Below, in pieces: positions 35,927 to 44,982 of a stretch of 64,000 nt of DNA (within the stretch, counting starts at the first letter, position 1; the number at the start of each line of letters is the position of its first letter). The position numbers were made by a program, and so were the translations under genes. The notes below the pieces were generated by a model, which ran no database searches, had not been told where the DNA came from, and worked only from the letters and a program-made list of their open reading frames with translations. The DNA comes from Candidatus Leptovillus gracilis (GTDB taxonomy: Bacteria; Chloroflexota; Anaerolineae; Promineifilales; Promineifilaceae), in assembly GCA_016716065.1 (NCBI GenBank), contig JADJXA010000015.1, positions 1-64,000 on the forward strand, given 5' to 3'.

Positions 35927-36870
35927 TGTTCCTTCTTCTCCCGATCTCCCAAGAAATAGAAGATACCGAGGGCCACAACTGTGGTCATGATGAAAATTAA
36001 CACCCCAACCGAGGCGGCCGCGCCAATATGACCTTTGCTGCTGCTGAATTTCAAATACATCAGCATGTTGTTGGTCAGAATCGAACCGCTTGGCGCACCC
36101 CGCCCATCGGTTAAGAGGAAGGGGATATCAAACATCTGCATCCCGCCGACCAGCGAGGTGACAAAAATGTAGACGAGGATCGGTTTCAATAAGGGGGCGG
36201 TGATGCGGCGAAACATTTGCCAGGAGTTCGCGCCATCCACCATAGCCGATTCATAGAGAGAGATCGAGATGGAAGTCATCCCGGCCATCACGATGATCAC
36301 AGTTTGGCCAAACCACATCCACCACTGAATAAACACGACCAATCCACGGGTAAACGTAGGACTCTGTAAATAATGTTTCGCTTCAATCAGAAGCCCTGAC
36401 CGGACCATAAATTGATTAACCGGGCCGTAGAAGGAAAACAAGGTGAAAAAGAGGGCGGCGACGGCGGCCGGCATCAACAAATTTGGCAAAAAGTAGATAG
36501 CCCGCCACACACCAATGGCTCTTAGCTTTAGTCTGGTGCTAGTGAACCAAACGGACACAAGCATGGCGATACCAATCTGTGGAATAAAGTTAAAGATCCA
36601 AATCTTCCAGGTGTTTTTGACGGCATTCATGAAGGTGCTGTCGGCAAACAAACGCTCAAAGTTTTGCAGTCCGACAAGATTGGACTCTCTGGACATTAAC
36701 GTTGTATCTGTAAAGCTAAGATACAACGTGTTGTAAACGGGATAGAGGCCAAATATGAGAAAGGCAATGACAAATGGCGCGATGAAGAGGTAGCCGTAAT
36801 AATCTTTTTTCCATTTGATTGTGGTTGTCTTACGCGCTTCTGAAGACGTGGCTAAATTCCGTACGGTCAT
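35923..36870 (-). CDS. Sugar ABC transporter permease, MalF type
   Basis: 315 residues from the ATG at 36870, which has GAGGAAGG upstream; an upstream extension to 36933 crosses the intergenic hairpin and is rejected. Six helices; first at YLFIAPFVIAFLIFGLYPVY. The EAA loop is YESAMVDGANSWQMFRRITAPLLKP. Works with the MalG-type permease and the lipoprotein at 36973. No ATPase gene is in the cluster; such CUT1 systems often use a shared MsmK-type ATPase encoded elsewhere. Confidence 0.9.
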   Translation of the reverse strand: MTVRNLATSSEARKTTTIKWKKDYYGYLFIAPFVIAFLIFGLYPVYNTLYLSFTDTTLMSRESNLVGLQNFERLFADSTFMNAVKNTWKIWIFNFIPQIGIAMLVSVWFTSTRLKLRAIGVWRAIYFLPNLLMPAAVAALFFTLFSFYGPVNQFMVRSGLLIEAKHYLQSPTFTRGLVVFIQWWMWFGQTVIIVMAGMTSISISLYESAMVDGANSWQMFRRITAPLLKPILVYIFVTSLVGGMQMFDIPFLLTDGRGAPSGSILTNNMLMYLKFSSSKGHIGAAASVGVLIFIMTTVVALGIFYFLGDREKKEQ

Positions 36871-36916
36871 AATAGTCCTTCCTCTTTCGCCATCGATTTC
36901 TGGAAAACGGATTTTT

Positions 36917-36956
36917 AAAATGGGCCAGTACATATTTGCACGGACTGGCCCATTTT
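36917..36956 (-). terminator. Intercistronic hairpin between binding protein and permease
   Basis: 13-bp perfect stem, aaaatgggccagt with actggcccatttt, 14-base loop, followed on the coding strand by TTTTAAAAAT. Such a partial terminator between a binding protein and its permeases raises the amount of binding protein over membrane subunits. Confidence 0.75.
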
Positions 36957-36972
36957 AACAGGTCATGAACAA

Positions 36973-38439
36973 CTAGGGAATGCGAAGATCCGGGAATTCG
37001 ATGCGGAGGTTATCTTTCCAGGAAGCCCACAGGTCATCTTCGGTGATTTCGCCGTTCAGATATTGAGACACAGGGTCGGCCAGCGCCCGTTGAATGGCAT
37101 CATCAGAGCCGGTCATCAATTCGGCGTTGACCGAGGGGGCGGCGGCGGCAAAGCCAGCGTAAGAATTTTGGCCGCCGAGGAAGGCACTCATAGCTGAGTC
37201 ATCAAAAGACGGGATGATATTCTCAACCACCACCTGGCTGGAGACAAAGTCGCCGGGAGCCTGGTTTTGATCACCGGGGACCAGGGGGTCGCATGTTTTC
37301 AGGTATTCATTGGTGTAAACGCCGTTTGCCCAATTGGCCAGGTTTTCCTGGTCCAAAGCGACGAAGCGAACGAAATCAGTCGCCAGGTCAAACTTGGGGC
37401 TGCCATTGATAACACCAACCCAGGTACCGCCCCACTGGTAGGGCAGCGGCCCTTCAATAACACCCCAGTCGCCTGTGGTATCGCTGGCGCCATCCGCGGC
37501 AACGGCATTCGGGGCCAACACATAGGGCAGACCCCATGTCGGCAGGAAGTAGGAGAAGATCTTCTTGGGGCTGCCGGCGGCATCTACCAGCGTGTCGCTC
37601 ATCCCGGCGAACCAGCCTTCTTGCCATTGGGCGGCCTGGGCTTCGTAGCCTTCATCGCGGAAGAGCTTGGCGATGTTTATGTATTCAGCCACCATCGGGT
37701 CCACAACAAGTTCGCCGTCAACAATCCACGGCTGGGCCCGATTGGCGAAAAAGGGATTTTGGAAATCGCCGTTGGAGGCAACCATGTACGTATCGCCACC
37801 GGATTTCTCTTTGATGATGGCCGCTGCTTCTATGAATTTTTCCATGTCGGACAACAGGGCCTGGACTTCTACGGGATCGTCTGTGCCGAAGTATTCTCTG
37901 GCCAGGCTGCGGCGGTAGAACAGAGCGCCTGGGGTGGCCTGGTAGGAGTAAGCTTTGGTAACGCCTTCGTGTGAGCCAACTTCAATAACAAATGGGTAAG
38001 TCTCGGCGGCTTCTGCTTCGGGCAGCAGCATACCCAAATCGGCCAGAAAATCACTTTCTACGTACTCCTTGACAAAAGAGGCCTCCAAGGCAATTACGTC
38101 GGGCGCTTCTCTGGTTCCGAGGGAGGCCAACAGCTTGGTTTGATACTCGCCGTTGGTCATGGGGATCATGGTGTAAACGACATCTACGTCGGGATTGCGG
38201 CATTCGTAGGCCACGGCCATGGTGTTGATTTCGTTGGTGAAGGACCAGACATTGAGGACGGTCTTTTCGGTTGCTGCGGGGGGGACAACGGCCGTTTCTG
38301 TTGTCGGCTGTGCAGCGGATTGGGTTGGTTGGACAGCGGCCGTTTCTTCATTGGCTGCTGGTGTCGAACCACTACAAGCCACCAGAGCAATACTAGCTAA
38401 AATCATCACAATGACGAACAAATATTGGAATTTACGCAT
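36973..38439 (-). CDS. Sugar ABC transporter substrate-binding lipoprotein
   Basis: 488 residues. Signal peptide MRKFQYLFVIVMILASIALVAC ends in a lipobox (LVAC), so Cys22 is the lipid-anchored N-terminus, followed by a Thr/Pro/Glu-rich linker (to about 60). The rest matches family 1 solute-binding proteins (KTVLNVWSFTNEINTMA, WGGTWVGVINGSPKFDLATDF). First gene of the LacI-controlled operon with two permeases and a GH3 enzyme, so the substrate is probably a beta-linked oligosaccharide (inference). Confidence 0.9.
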   Translation of the reverse strand: MRKFQYLFVIVMILASIALVACSGSTPAANEETAAVQPTQSAAQPTTETAVVPPAATEKTVLNVWSFTNEINTMAVAYECRNPDVDVVYTMIPMTNGEYQTKLLASLGTREAPDVIALEASFVKEYVESDFLADLGMLLPEAEAAETYPFVIEVGSHEGVTKAYSYQATPGALFYRRSLAREYFGTDDPVEVQALLSDMEKFIEAAAIIKEKSGGDTYMVASNGDFQNPFFANRAQPWIVDGELVVDPMVAEYINIAKLFRDEGYEAQAAQWQEGWFAGMSDTLVDAAGSPKKIFSYFLPTWGLPYVLAPNAVAADGASDTTGDWGVIEGPLPYQWGGTWVGVINGSPKFDLATDFVRFVALDQENLANWANGVYTNEYLKTCDPLVPGDQNQAPGDFVSSQVVVENIIPSFDDSAMSAFLGGQNSYAGFAAAAPSVNAELMTGSDDAIQRALADPVSQYLNGEITEDDLWASWKDNLRIEFPDLRIP

Positions 38440-38462
38440 TTTGATTCTCCTCTCTTAGATTT

Positions 38463-38480
38463 ATTGCAAACGCTTGCAAT
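38463..38480. promoter_or_regulatory. LacI-type operator O1, in front of the binding-protein gene
   Basis: ATTGCAAACGCTTGCAAT, an 18-bp palindrome centred on CG with one mismatch, 24-41 bases before the binding-protein start codon. This is the standard LacI/GalR-family operator form. A LacI gene is divergently placed at 38815. Confidence 0.8.
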
Positions 38481-38614
38481 ATGTTGCAAAAAATTTTAAT
38501 GCCGGAAAAGCGCTGGAAATTTACCTTGATCCACCTCCTTGTTGAAACATGTACCCACTGAACCAACCATTCCATTCAGCACGTTTGGGCTAAATGACGG
38601 CCGTGAAACCAGTC

Positions 38615-38631
38615 ATTGCAAACGTTATCAT
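38615..38631. promoter_or_regulatory. LacI-type operator O2, weaker
   Basis: ATTGCAAACGTTATCAT: left half identical to the O1 half-site, right half degenerate. Lies midway in the 375-base divergent region between O1 and O3, so DNA looping among the three is possible. Confidence 0.6.
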
Positions 38632-38701
38632 CTTGATACGACGGTTCCTCGTACATATTGGCAGTTGCGCGCGCCATGTTTAGGATGTTCACGACAGTTT
38701 A

Positions 38702-38751
38702 TTGACGTATTTGGTTATTTCTGCATATAATATCGTGAAAGCGTTTGCAAA
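38702..38751 (+). promoter_or_regulatory. LacI gene promoter with overlapping operator O3
   Basis: TTGACG (38702-38707), 18 bases, TATAAT (38726-38731): a strong promoter pointing at the lacI-family gene. Three bases downstream is CGTGAAAGCGTTTGCAAA (38734-38751), a LacI-type operator placed over the transcription start, which predicts autorepression. Confidence 0.75.
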
Positions 38752-38814
38752 AAATTATAGGTTATTCATTTTAAATTGTCAAGTTAGCAATTATTCACCA
38801 CAATAGATAGCCTT

Positions 38815-39861
38815 ATGACTCAAGAACTGATAAACCCAAACAACGTCACCATTGTAGATGTGGCCCGTGAAGCAAACGTCTCGTATGCCACGGTCTCTCG
38901 TGTTGTGAATAATTTCGCCCATGTGAAACCAGAAACACGGGAGCGCGTCGAAGCGGCGATGTCCAAACTCGGCTATGTGGTGAATCTAAAAGCACGCAGC
39001 CTGGCAGGCGGGCGATCTCAAGTCGTCGGCGTGTTGATTTATGAGCTGGACACGAGTTATCACGTCGAAATTGTGAAAGGGGTTGATGCCGAAATCGCCA
39101 ATTCTAATTACGATTTGATGCTGTCTACGACCCACAAGCGCAAAGGCAAGGAGTCTACTTACGTGACCCAGCTTACCCAAGGCATGGCGGATGGGCTTCT
39201 GGTTGTGCTGCCCAGGAATTTGGAGGCTTACCAGGGAGACCTAGACCGGAAACGCTTTCCTTACGTACTCATTGATCATCCTGGCCTTGGAATTGGTGAT
39301 TGCAGCGCTGTGTTGACGGCGAACTGGCAAGGGGCTTACGATGCCACGCGGTATCTTATTGAGTTGGGTCACAAACGCATTGGGTTTGTCACCGGGTTTA
39401 TTGAGGTGGCCAGCGCCCAGGATCGTTTGGCTGGCTACCAGACTGCGTTACGGGATCATGGCCTTTTGGTTGATCCTGAGTTGATATGCAAGGGCGACTT
39501 CCTGGAACAAAGCGGTCACGATGCGGCGCTTAAGTTTTTGCAGCTAAACAAGCCACCAACGGCCGTTTTTGCTTCCAGCGACATATGCGCGTTTGGCGTC
39601 ATGAAGGCTGTTCAGGCGGCCGGCGGGCGTGTGCCGGAAGATGTCTCGATTATGGGCTTTGATGATGTGCCGGAAGCCTCGTACATGCGCCCCATGCTGA
39701 CCACCGTCCGACAACCGCTGCGCAGCATGGGCCAGGAAGCCACCCGCATCCTGATCGAACGGATTGAAGATCCCACGCTGCCGACCAAGCGCGTTGAATT
39801 TGCCACAGAATTGATCGTGCGTGAGAGCTGCCAATCGCCAAACGAGAGCCAGTTTTTGTGA
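38815..39861 (+). CDS. LacI-family transcriptional regulator
   Basis: 348 residues. N-terminal helix-turn-helix and hinge: VTIVDVAREANVSYATVSRVVNN (about 9-31) then LKARSLAGGRSQVVGVL; the rest is a periplasmic-binding-protein-like sugar sensor ending TVRQPLRSMGQEATRILIERI. The divergent arrangement with a sugar ABC operon and three matching operators makes this its specific repressor. The inducer is likely the imported sugar. There is no clear ribosome site before ATG 38815, so translation may be weak. Confidence 0.92.
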   Translation: MTQELINPNNVTIVDVAREANVSYATVSRVVNNFAHVKPETRERVEAAMSKLGYVVNLKARSLAGGRSQVVGVLIYELDTSYHVEIVKGVDAEIANSNYDLMLSTTHKRKGKESTYVTQLTQGMADGLLVVLPRNLEAYQGDLDRKRFPYVLIDHPGLGIGDCSAVLTANWQGAYDATRYLIELGHKRIGFVTGFIEVASAQDRLAGYQTALRDHGLLVDPELICKGDFLEQSGHDAALKFLQLNKPPTAVFASSDICAFGVMKAVQAAGGRVPEDVSIMGFDDVPEASYMRPMLTTVRQPLRSMGQEATRILIERIEDPTLPTKRVEFATELIVRESCQSPNESQFL

Positions 39862-39897
39862 ATTGACCGGCGGCCACAGCAGCAACTCCACGTATCC

Positions 39898-39958
39898 GTT
39901 CACCCCCCTCCCCCCAAAGGGGAAGGGATAGCAGCAATTCTCAAGAGGGGGGGTGAAC
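39898..39958. terminator. Bidirectional hairpin between lacI-family gene and atpG
   Basis: Arms gttcacccccctc (39898-39910) and its complement at about 39945-39958, with one extra G. Sits between two convergent genes, whose stops are at 39861 and 39961. Confidence 0.55.
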
Positions 39959-39960
39959 GC

Positions 39961-40875
39961 TTACATTTGCGGTAAACTGAGCAGCTCGAAGCCGGAAATA
40001 ATGTCCAGAAGCTCGCTGGTAATGGCATCTTGCCGCTGATGATGGTACAGCTTGTGCAGTTCACCCAGCCGCTCTTCGATGTTGCGCTCGGCGGCCTGCA
40101 TGGAAACCAGGCGGGCGGCGTTTTCGCTGGCCAGAGATTCGGCGAAGGCACGAAAGAGGGAGACAAAAAGATGTTCGCGCAGCAGCGCCGAAAAAAGGGG
40201 CAGCCAATCCATACTAAAAGCGGGCAGCACCGGTGAAGGCCAGGGCTGTTTCTCCAGGTGACGAAGTTGTTTTAGATTGATGGGCAGCAAGCGCTGCATA
40301 CGTGAACGATAAGCGACCGTGGATTGTAGTTGATTATAAAACAGGAAGACCTGTTCAATGATAGGCTGCGTGGCCGGGTTTTGCCACTGGTCGCTGCGCA
40401 GCAGCAGCTCTTGCACCATCGGCGTAATACCGGCGACGCTGCCGGGCACACTAAAAAGATTGATGGCTTCCAGTCCGCGCTCGGCCAACGGCGGCGCGAC
40501 GCGGGCGCCGATGGCGATGACGTGTAGATTGGCCGCGGGAATGCCGAGGCGGTTCAATCTTTCGGCCGTATAGGCGGCAATCTGTTCGTTGAATTGGCCG
40601 CACATGCTCTGGTCGGAGCCAAAAACGAGAACAGCGGTTCCCCGGTCGGCCAGCGGCGCGCGCGGGGCAGGGGGTAGAGCGTATCCTTCACGCACGGCCG
40701 TTGTCAGCACCACATTCAGCCCTAGTTCCGTCGTACGGTAGTAATCCGCCAGCGACTCGACCGCCCGCTCATACTGGCGAATGCTGGTCATCGCCAGCGC
40801 CCGCATGGTGCGCACGATGGCGTGTAAATCGCTGGCGTTTTTAATGCGCCGCCGGATGTCTTCGATGTTTTCCAT
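39961..40875 (-). CDS. atpG: N-ATPase gamma subunit
   Basis: 304 residues from ATG 40875. Long N- and C-terminal helices that form the rotor shaft are evident: MENIEDIRRRIKNASDLHAIVRTMRALAMTSIRQYERAV and AAERNIEERLGELHKLYHHQRQDAITSELLDIISGFELL. Last gene of the atpDCQRBEFAG operon. Divergent from ordinary F-type gamma, as expected of the N-type. Confidence 0.85.
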   Translation of the reverse strand: MENIEDIRRRIKNASDLHAIVRTMRALAMTSIRQYERAVESLADYYRTTELGLNVVLTTAVREGYALPPAPRAPLADRGTAVLVFGSDQSMCGQFNEQIAAYTAERLNRLGIPAANLHVIAIGARVAPPLAERGLEAINLFSVPGSVAGITPMVQELLLRSDQWQNPATQPIIEQVFLFYNQLQSTVAYRSRMQRLLPINLKQLRHLEKQPWPSPVLPAFSMDWLPLFSALLREHLFVSLFRAFAESLASENAARLVSMQAAERNIEERLGELHKLYHHQRQDAITSELLDIISGFELLSLPQM

Positions 40876-40909
40876 CAATAAACTTGATAAGGTGACAAAC
40901 CCAGGTTAT

Positions 40910-42424
40910 TCACCCATGAATGGTGGCTTGAATACGCGCCAACAGCGCCTCGCGGTCGGCGTCGCTCAGTTTTTCGCCGCGCTCAATACGGCGGCAAACG
41001 GCCGTTTCTAACTTTACCACCGCTTCTTGCACCACCTGACTCAGCCTATCAATCTGCGCCACCGGCACGTCATCAAACAAACCGGCCGTCACGGCCAGCA
41101 TCACGGCAATTTGCTGCGCCACCGGCAGCGGCGCAAACTGCGCCTGTTTCAACACCTCGCGCACGCGGCGGCCACGTTCAATCGTCTGCTGCGTCGTCTC
41201 GTCCAGCCGCGTGCCAAAGCGGGCGAAGTTCTCCAACTCTTCAAACTGTGTATACGACAGGCGCAAATCACCGGCCACAGCGCGATAAGCGGCCAACTGC
41301 GTCTTGCCACCCACCCGAGACACAGAACGCCCCACGTCTACGGCTGGCAAAATTCCCTTCTGAAACAAGTCGGGCGAGAGGTAAATCTGGCCGTCGGTGA
41401 TAGAGATGATGTTGGTGGGGATGTAGGCGGCCACATTTTGCGCCTCAGTCTCGACAATGGGCAGGGCGGTCAGCGAACCGCCGCCGGATTCCGGGCGCAG
41501 CCGGGTGGAACGTTCCAGCAGGCGCGAATGGAGGTAGAAGATGTCGCCAGGGAATGCTTCGCGGCCGGGTGGGCGGCGCAGCAGCAGTGACAATTCGCGG
41601 TACGCCCAGGCGTGGCGCGTCAGGTCATCATAGACAATGAGGACGTCGCGCCCCTGTTCCATGAAATATTCAGCGATGGTGGTGGCGGCATAGGGAGCGA
41701 TGAACTCCAAACCGGGCGGGTCTTCTCCGGCGGCGACCACGACGATGCTGTATTCCATTGCCCCACGTTCGCGCAAATCGGCGATAACGCCAGCGACGGC
41801 CGAACTGCGCTGGCCGACAGCGCAGTAGACACAGAGGACGTCTTTGCCTGCCTGGTTGAGGATGGTATCCAGGGCAACGGCCGTTTTTCCGGTCTGCCTA
41901 TCGCCTAAAATCAGTTCGCGTTGACCGCGCCCCACCGGGATCAGAGCGTCAACAACTTTCAACCCGGTTTGCAGCGGCACTGTCACCGGGGCGCGGTCCA
42001 TGATGGGCGTCACCGGTCGTTCCACCGGCCAGCGCTCAATGGTGGGAATCGGGCCACGGCCGTCTAACGGCCGTCCGGTGGGGTCTAATACCCGCCCCAG
42101 CATCCCCTCGCCCACCGGCACATCCAATACCCGGTGCATCCGCCGCACCTCGTCGCCTGCTCGCAAATACTGACTGTCGCCCAACAAAATCACGCCAACT
42201 TCCGTCTCATCCAGGTTGAAGGCCATGCCTGTCAGCCCGCCAGGAAAGCGAATGAGTTCCTCCGCCTGCACCCCCATCAACCCCTGAATGCGGGCAATGC
42301 CCGACCCGACATACGTCACATGACCCACTTCCTGCGCATACAGACGCGGCCGTACCTGGTCCTGCGCCTGGGCAAAGGCGACAAACGTCTCGTCCAGCAA
42401 GGCGTGCAGCCGGTCACCAGGCAT
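40910..42424 (-). CDS. atpA: N-ATPase alpha subunit
   Basis: 504 residues. P-loop GDRQTGKTAVALD near 173, HVTYVGSGIARIQGL in the N-terminal barrel, and SVSRVGGKTQLAAYR toward the end mark the non-catalytic nucleotide-binding subunit. The start ATG at 42424 overlaps the end of atpF by 11 bases, so translation is coupled. Also characteristic is PLDGRGPIPTIERWPVERP. Confidence 0.93.
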   Translation of the reverse strand: MPGDRLHALLDETFVAFAQAQDQVRPRLYAQEVGHVTYVGSGIARIQGLMGVQAEELIRFPGGLTGMAFNLDETEVGVILLGDSQYLRAGDEVRRMHRVLDVPVGEGMLGRVLDPTGRPLDGRGPIPTIERWPVERPVTPIMDRAPVTVPLQTGLKVVDALIPVGRGQRELILGDRQTGKTAVALDTILNQAGKDVLCVYCAVGQRSSAVAGVIADLRERGAMEYSIVVVAAGEDPPGLEFIAPYAATTIAEYFMEQGRDVLIVYDDLTRHAWAYRELSLLLRRPPGREAFPGDIFYLHSRLLERSTRLRPESGGGSLTALPIVETEAQNVAAYIPTNIISITDGQIYLSPDLFQKGILPAVDVGRSVSRVGGKTQLAAYRAVAGDLRLSYTQFEELENFARFGTRLDETTQQTIERGRRVREVLKQAQFAPLPVAQQIAVMLAVTAGLFDDVPVAQIDRLSQVVQEAVVKLETAVCRRIERGEKLSDADREALLARIQATIHG

Positions 42425-43229
42425 GGGTCGGAGCCTCCGCCGTCTCAGCCGCGGCGGTTTCAGAAGCCGCCGGTATGTGCGCCAAAACGTCGCCCAGCGT
42501 CTCCTCCAGTTCGTCCAGATAACTGGACAGGCTCCAGGCTACTTTATGGCCGGGCGCTACCAATTCCAAACCACAGATCAAGTCTGGTGTTGTGGCAAAT
42601 CGGATGGCCTGCCCAGGCCCGAATTGGGCGAAGAGGGCCTGACGCAGCGCCTGCCGCTGCGCATTGTCAATTTCAAAGCTGCTGTTAAGTGTCAGAACGG
42701 CCATGTCCCCCTGCAGCGCCTCATAAATGGTCTGGGCGTCGTCCGGGGGTAGAGCGGCCAGCCGGGCTAGAAAGACATCCACAATCCGCGCCTCCAGCCC
42801 GGCGTCGGCCAGGTCGGTCAGGGCGCGGCGAATGACATGATAGGTTTGCTGCCCTACCTGTTGGCGCATCGTTTGTAAGAAGGATTCTTTCTCTTCGGCC
42901 AACGCCTTTTGCCAACGGGTGCGCGTTTCGTTGACTTCGGTTCGCGCCTGTTCTAGCCACGCTTGTTTGCGGGCAACGGCCGTCGCCTCTGCTTCGCGCA
43001 CCATTTGTTCTCGTTCTTGCGCAAAGGCGCTGTTTTTCTGGCGGTAGGCTTCAATTTCCGCGGTCGCCGCCACGCGCTGCGCTTCGGCAGCGGCCAGGCG
43101 GTCGGCTATTTTGCGCTCGCGCTCGGCCATGGCGTTCAGGATCGGCCGGTAAAGGAAGCGGCGCAGCAGCAGCACCAGAATCAGGAAGTTGATGATTTGG
43201 GCGATGACGGTAAACCAATCAATCAGCAC
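42414..43229 (-). CDS. atpF: N-ATPase b subunit, extended (peripheral stalk)
   Basis: 271 residues from the GTG at 43229 (VLIDWFTVIAQIINFLILVLLL), which has GGAGG six bases upstream; a longer frame reaches into atpE. One membrane helix, then a long charged coiled coil (about 30-150), then about 110 more residues ending in a segment (GQAIRFATTPDLICGLELVAPGHKVAWSLSSYLDELEETLG) that resembles the delta subunit. N-ATPase operons lack a separate delta gene, and this fused tail is the usual substitute. Start lies three bases from the atpE stop. Confidence 0.88.
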   Translation of the reverse strand: MLIDWFTVIAQIINFLILVLLLRRFLYRPILNAMAERERKIADRLAAAEAQRVAATAEIEAYRQKNSAFAQEREQMVREAEATAVARKQAWLEQARTEVNETRTRWQKALAEEKESFLQTMRQQVGQQTYHVIRRALTDLADAGLEARIVDVFLARLAALPPDDAQTIYEALQGDMAVLTLNSSFEIDNAQRQALRQALFAQFGPGQAIRFATTPDLICGLELVAPGHKVAWSLSSYLDELEETLGDVLAHIPAASETAAAETAEAPTHAW

Positions 43230-43231
43230 CG

Positions 43232-43510
43232 TTAACCTCCGATCAACGCGGTCGCGTAGTTCCAAAAGGGGTTGACAAAAAGCAGGATGATGGCGATAAC
43301 AAAGCAGTAAATGGCCGTAGACTCAATCATCGCCAGGCCGACAAACAGGGTGCGGGTGATGGTACCAGCTTCATCGGGTTGTTGGGCAATGGAGCTAAGG
43401 GCCTGGGCTACGGCACGCCCCTGCCCTAACGCTGGCCCCAATGAGCCAATGGCAATGGTCAGTCCAGCGGTGGCGATGGAGATGATGGCTATCCAGCCGA
43501 GATTATCCAT
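43232..43510 (-). CDS. atpE: N-ATPase c subunit with Na+-binding ligands
   Basis: 92 residues, two-helix rotor-ring proteolipid. Helix 1 has PALGQG with Gln30; helix 2 has MIESTAIYCF with Glu63, Ser64, Thr65 and Tyr68. This Gln + ESTxxY set is the known Na+ site of Na+-driven c rings (as in Ilyobacter), rather than the H+ pattern. Ribosome site AAGGAG. ASQQP-type loop (IAQQPDEAG) contacts gamma/epsilon. Confidence 0.95.
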   Translation of the reverse strand: MDNLGWIAIISIATAGLTIAIGSLGPALGQGRAVAQALSSIAQQPDEAGTITRTLFVGLAMIESTAIYCFVIAIILLFVNPFWNYATALIGG

Positions 43511-43549
43511 AATGAACTCCTTAAAATCTGCCTGTCGTGGTCGTTACGT

Positions 43550-44242
43550 TTATTCGTCGGGCAACGGCCGTTGCTTTGTCTGCACCTGGGTGGCGGAAGC
43601 GATGTAGACCATCGCCAGCACCGCAAAAATATAAGCCTGAATCAGGCCCGTTACCATCCCCAACACCTGCATGATGATGGGGAAAAACAGCGGCACAATA
43701 GACAGCAGTACCCCGGCGATCATCGTGCCACTCATCACATTGCCAAAGAGCCGCACCGCCAGGGCCAACGTGCGCGACAGTTCGCCGATGATGTTGAAAG
43801 GCAGCATCACCGGCGTCGGCTGGGCGTACTGCTTCAGGTAGGTCCACAGGCCGAGTTGGGCAATGCCATAAAGCGGCACAGCCACAAAAACACAAATGGC
43901 CAGAGCGGCCGTTGTCGAAAGCGACCCCGTAGGCGGTTGGTAGCCGGGCACAATCGCCAACAAATTGGCGGCGGCAATAAAGATAAAGAGCGTGCCGACG
44001 AAGGGCAAATACCGTTCCGGCCGCTGCTGCCCAATTTCGCTTATCTGGTCATACAGCGCCTGCACCAATACCTCCAGCAGGTTTTGTCCTGGTGTCAGAT
44101 GATCGTCGCTGGTGATTTTACGAGTTACCAGCCAGGAGACGCCTACCAGCAGCACCATAATCAGCCAGGTAAACAGGATCGTGGCGTTTAGCTTGAGCGG
44201 TCCATAAGACCAATAGATGATGTTGTCAGGACTTATTTCCAT
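43550..44242 (-). CDS. atpB: N-ATPase a subunit
   Basis: 230 residues from ATG 44242 (MEISPDNIIYWSYGPLKLNA); a longer upstream frame overlaps atpR and is rejected. Five or so helices; the essential arginine is in ELSRTLALAVRLFGNVMSG. It forms the ion half-channels beside the c ring. Ends 39 bases before atpE. Confidence 0.92.
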   Translation of the reverse strand: MEISPDNIIYWSYGPLKLNATILFTWLIMVLLVGVSWLVTRKITSDDHLTPGQNLLEVLVQALYDQISEIGQQRPERYLPFVGTLFIFIAAANLLAIVPGYQPPTGSLSTTAALAICVFVAVPLYGIAQLGLWTYLKQYAQPTPVMLPFNIIGELSRTLALAVRLFGNVMSGTMIAGVLLSIVPLFFPIIMQVLGMVTGLIQAYIFAVLAMVYIASATQVQTKQRPLPDE

Positions 44243-44570
44243 AAGAGGATTTTCGATTTTCAATTGACGATTGACGGTTACGCGCCTGTTGTTCATCGTT
44301 CTCTGCTCCTGGTCCCCAGCGGCGGATGAGCAAGGTGCGGGCGAGCAGGATGCCAACCAGGGCGCTGAGCATGTTGTACCAATGGCTGCCGGCCAACAAA
44401 TAGACAGCCCCCAGGAGCAAGGCCAGACGTAACAGGTAACTGCCGATGAACAGCAGCGCCGGGCGGCGGGCGGTGGGCAGTTGGCGCACGGTGTACCAGA
44501 GGCCGCCAAAGTAAAGGGCGCCGATTAACGCACCAACCAGCAGGCTAAAGACAAGCTGCGCGCTGTTCAC
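44226..44570 (-). CDS. atpR: N-ATPase accessory membrane subunit AtpR
   Basis: 114 residues from GTG 44570 (VNSAQLVFSLLVGALIGALYFGG), overlapping the atpQ stop as GTGA. Three hydrophobic helices with basic residues (RRPALLFIGSYLLRLALLLG), the profile of AtpR, a small membrane protein found only in N-ATPase operons and thought to act with subunit c assembly or ion handling. The frame extends upstream only by antisense-like junk over atpQ. It overlaps atpB by 17 bases. Confidence 0.82.
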   Translation of the reverse strand: MNSAQLVFSLLVGALIGALYFGGLWYTVRQLPTARRPALLFIGSYLLRLALLLGAVYLLAGSHWYNMLSALVGILLARTLLIRRWGPGAENDEQQARNRQSSIENRKSSYGNKS

Positions 44571-44920
44571 GACGAATCGGCCGTTTCCTCTGGCGACATC
44601 TCTTCCAACTCTTGTTGAATGCGCGCCTGCTCCTGGCTGACCCAGTACCAGGCGTTCCAGCAGCCGAGCAAGATCCCGCCGATGAGCAGCATCAGCGTCC
44701 AGGAATAACGACTGGGCCAGGTGGCGTCTATCCACAGGCCGAGGGCCAGGCCGAGCAGGGTGGGGACGGTGACAGACCAGCCGACGATGCCGAACGTGCC
44801 CAGACCAAACCAGACGCGCTCTTTTTCGTGGCGGCGCGCCCACAGCTTGCGCTGCTCTTTGCGGGCAATGCGGCGTTCTAGCTCTTTATGGGGGGAACGG
44901 CCGTTATTTTTTTCATTCAT
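44567..44920 (-). CDS. atpQ: N-ATPase AtpQ (AtpI-like) subunit
   Basis: 117 residues: basic N-terminal helix (about 12-35), two membrane helices (about 40-62 and 74-93), acidic tail. Position after atpC and before atpR and AtpI-like topology identify AtpQ of the N-ATPase. Its precise job is not settled; AtpI homologues assist c-ring assembly. Confidence 0.8.
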   Translation of the reverse strand: MNEKNNGRSPHKELERRIARKEQRKLWARRHEKERVWFGLGTFGIVGWSVTVPTLLGLALGLWIDATWPSRYSWTLMLLIGGILLGCWNAWYWVSQEQARIQQELEEMSPEETADSS

Positions 44921-44982
44921 CGCGTGGTCTCGGCAAAGACCGGACAGCTTTTTGGAAATCTGTCTGGTCTAGCCTCATCAGG

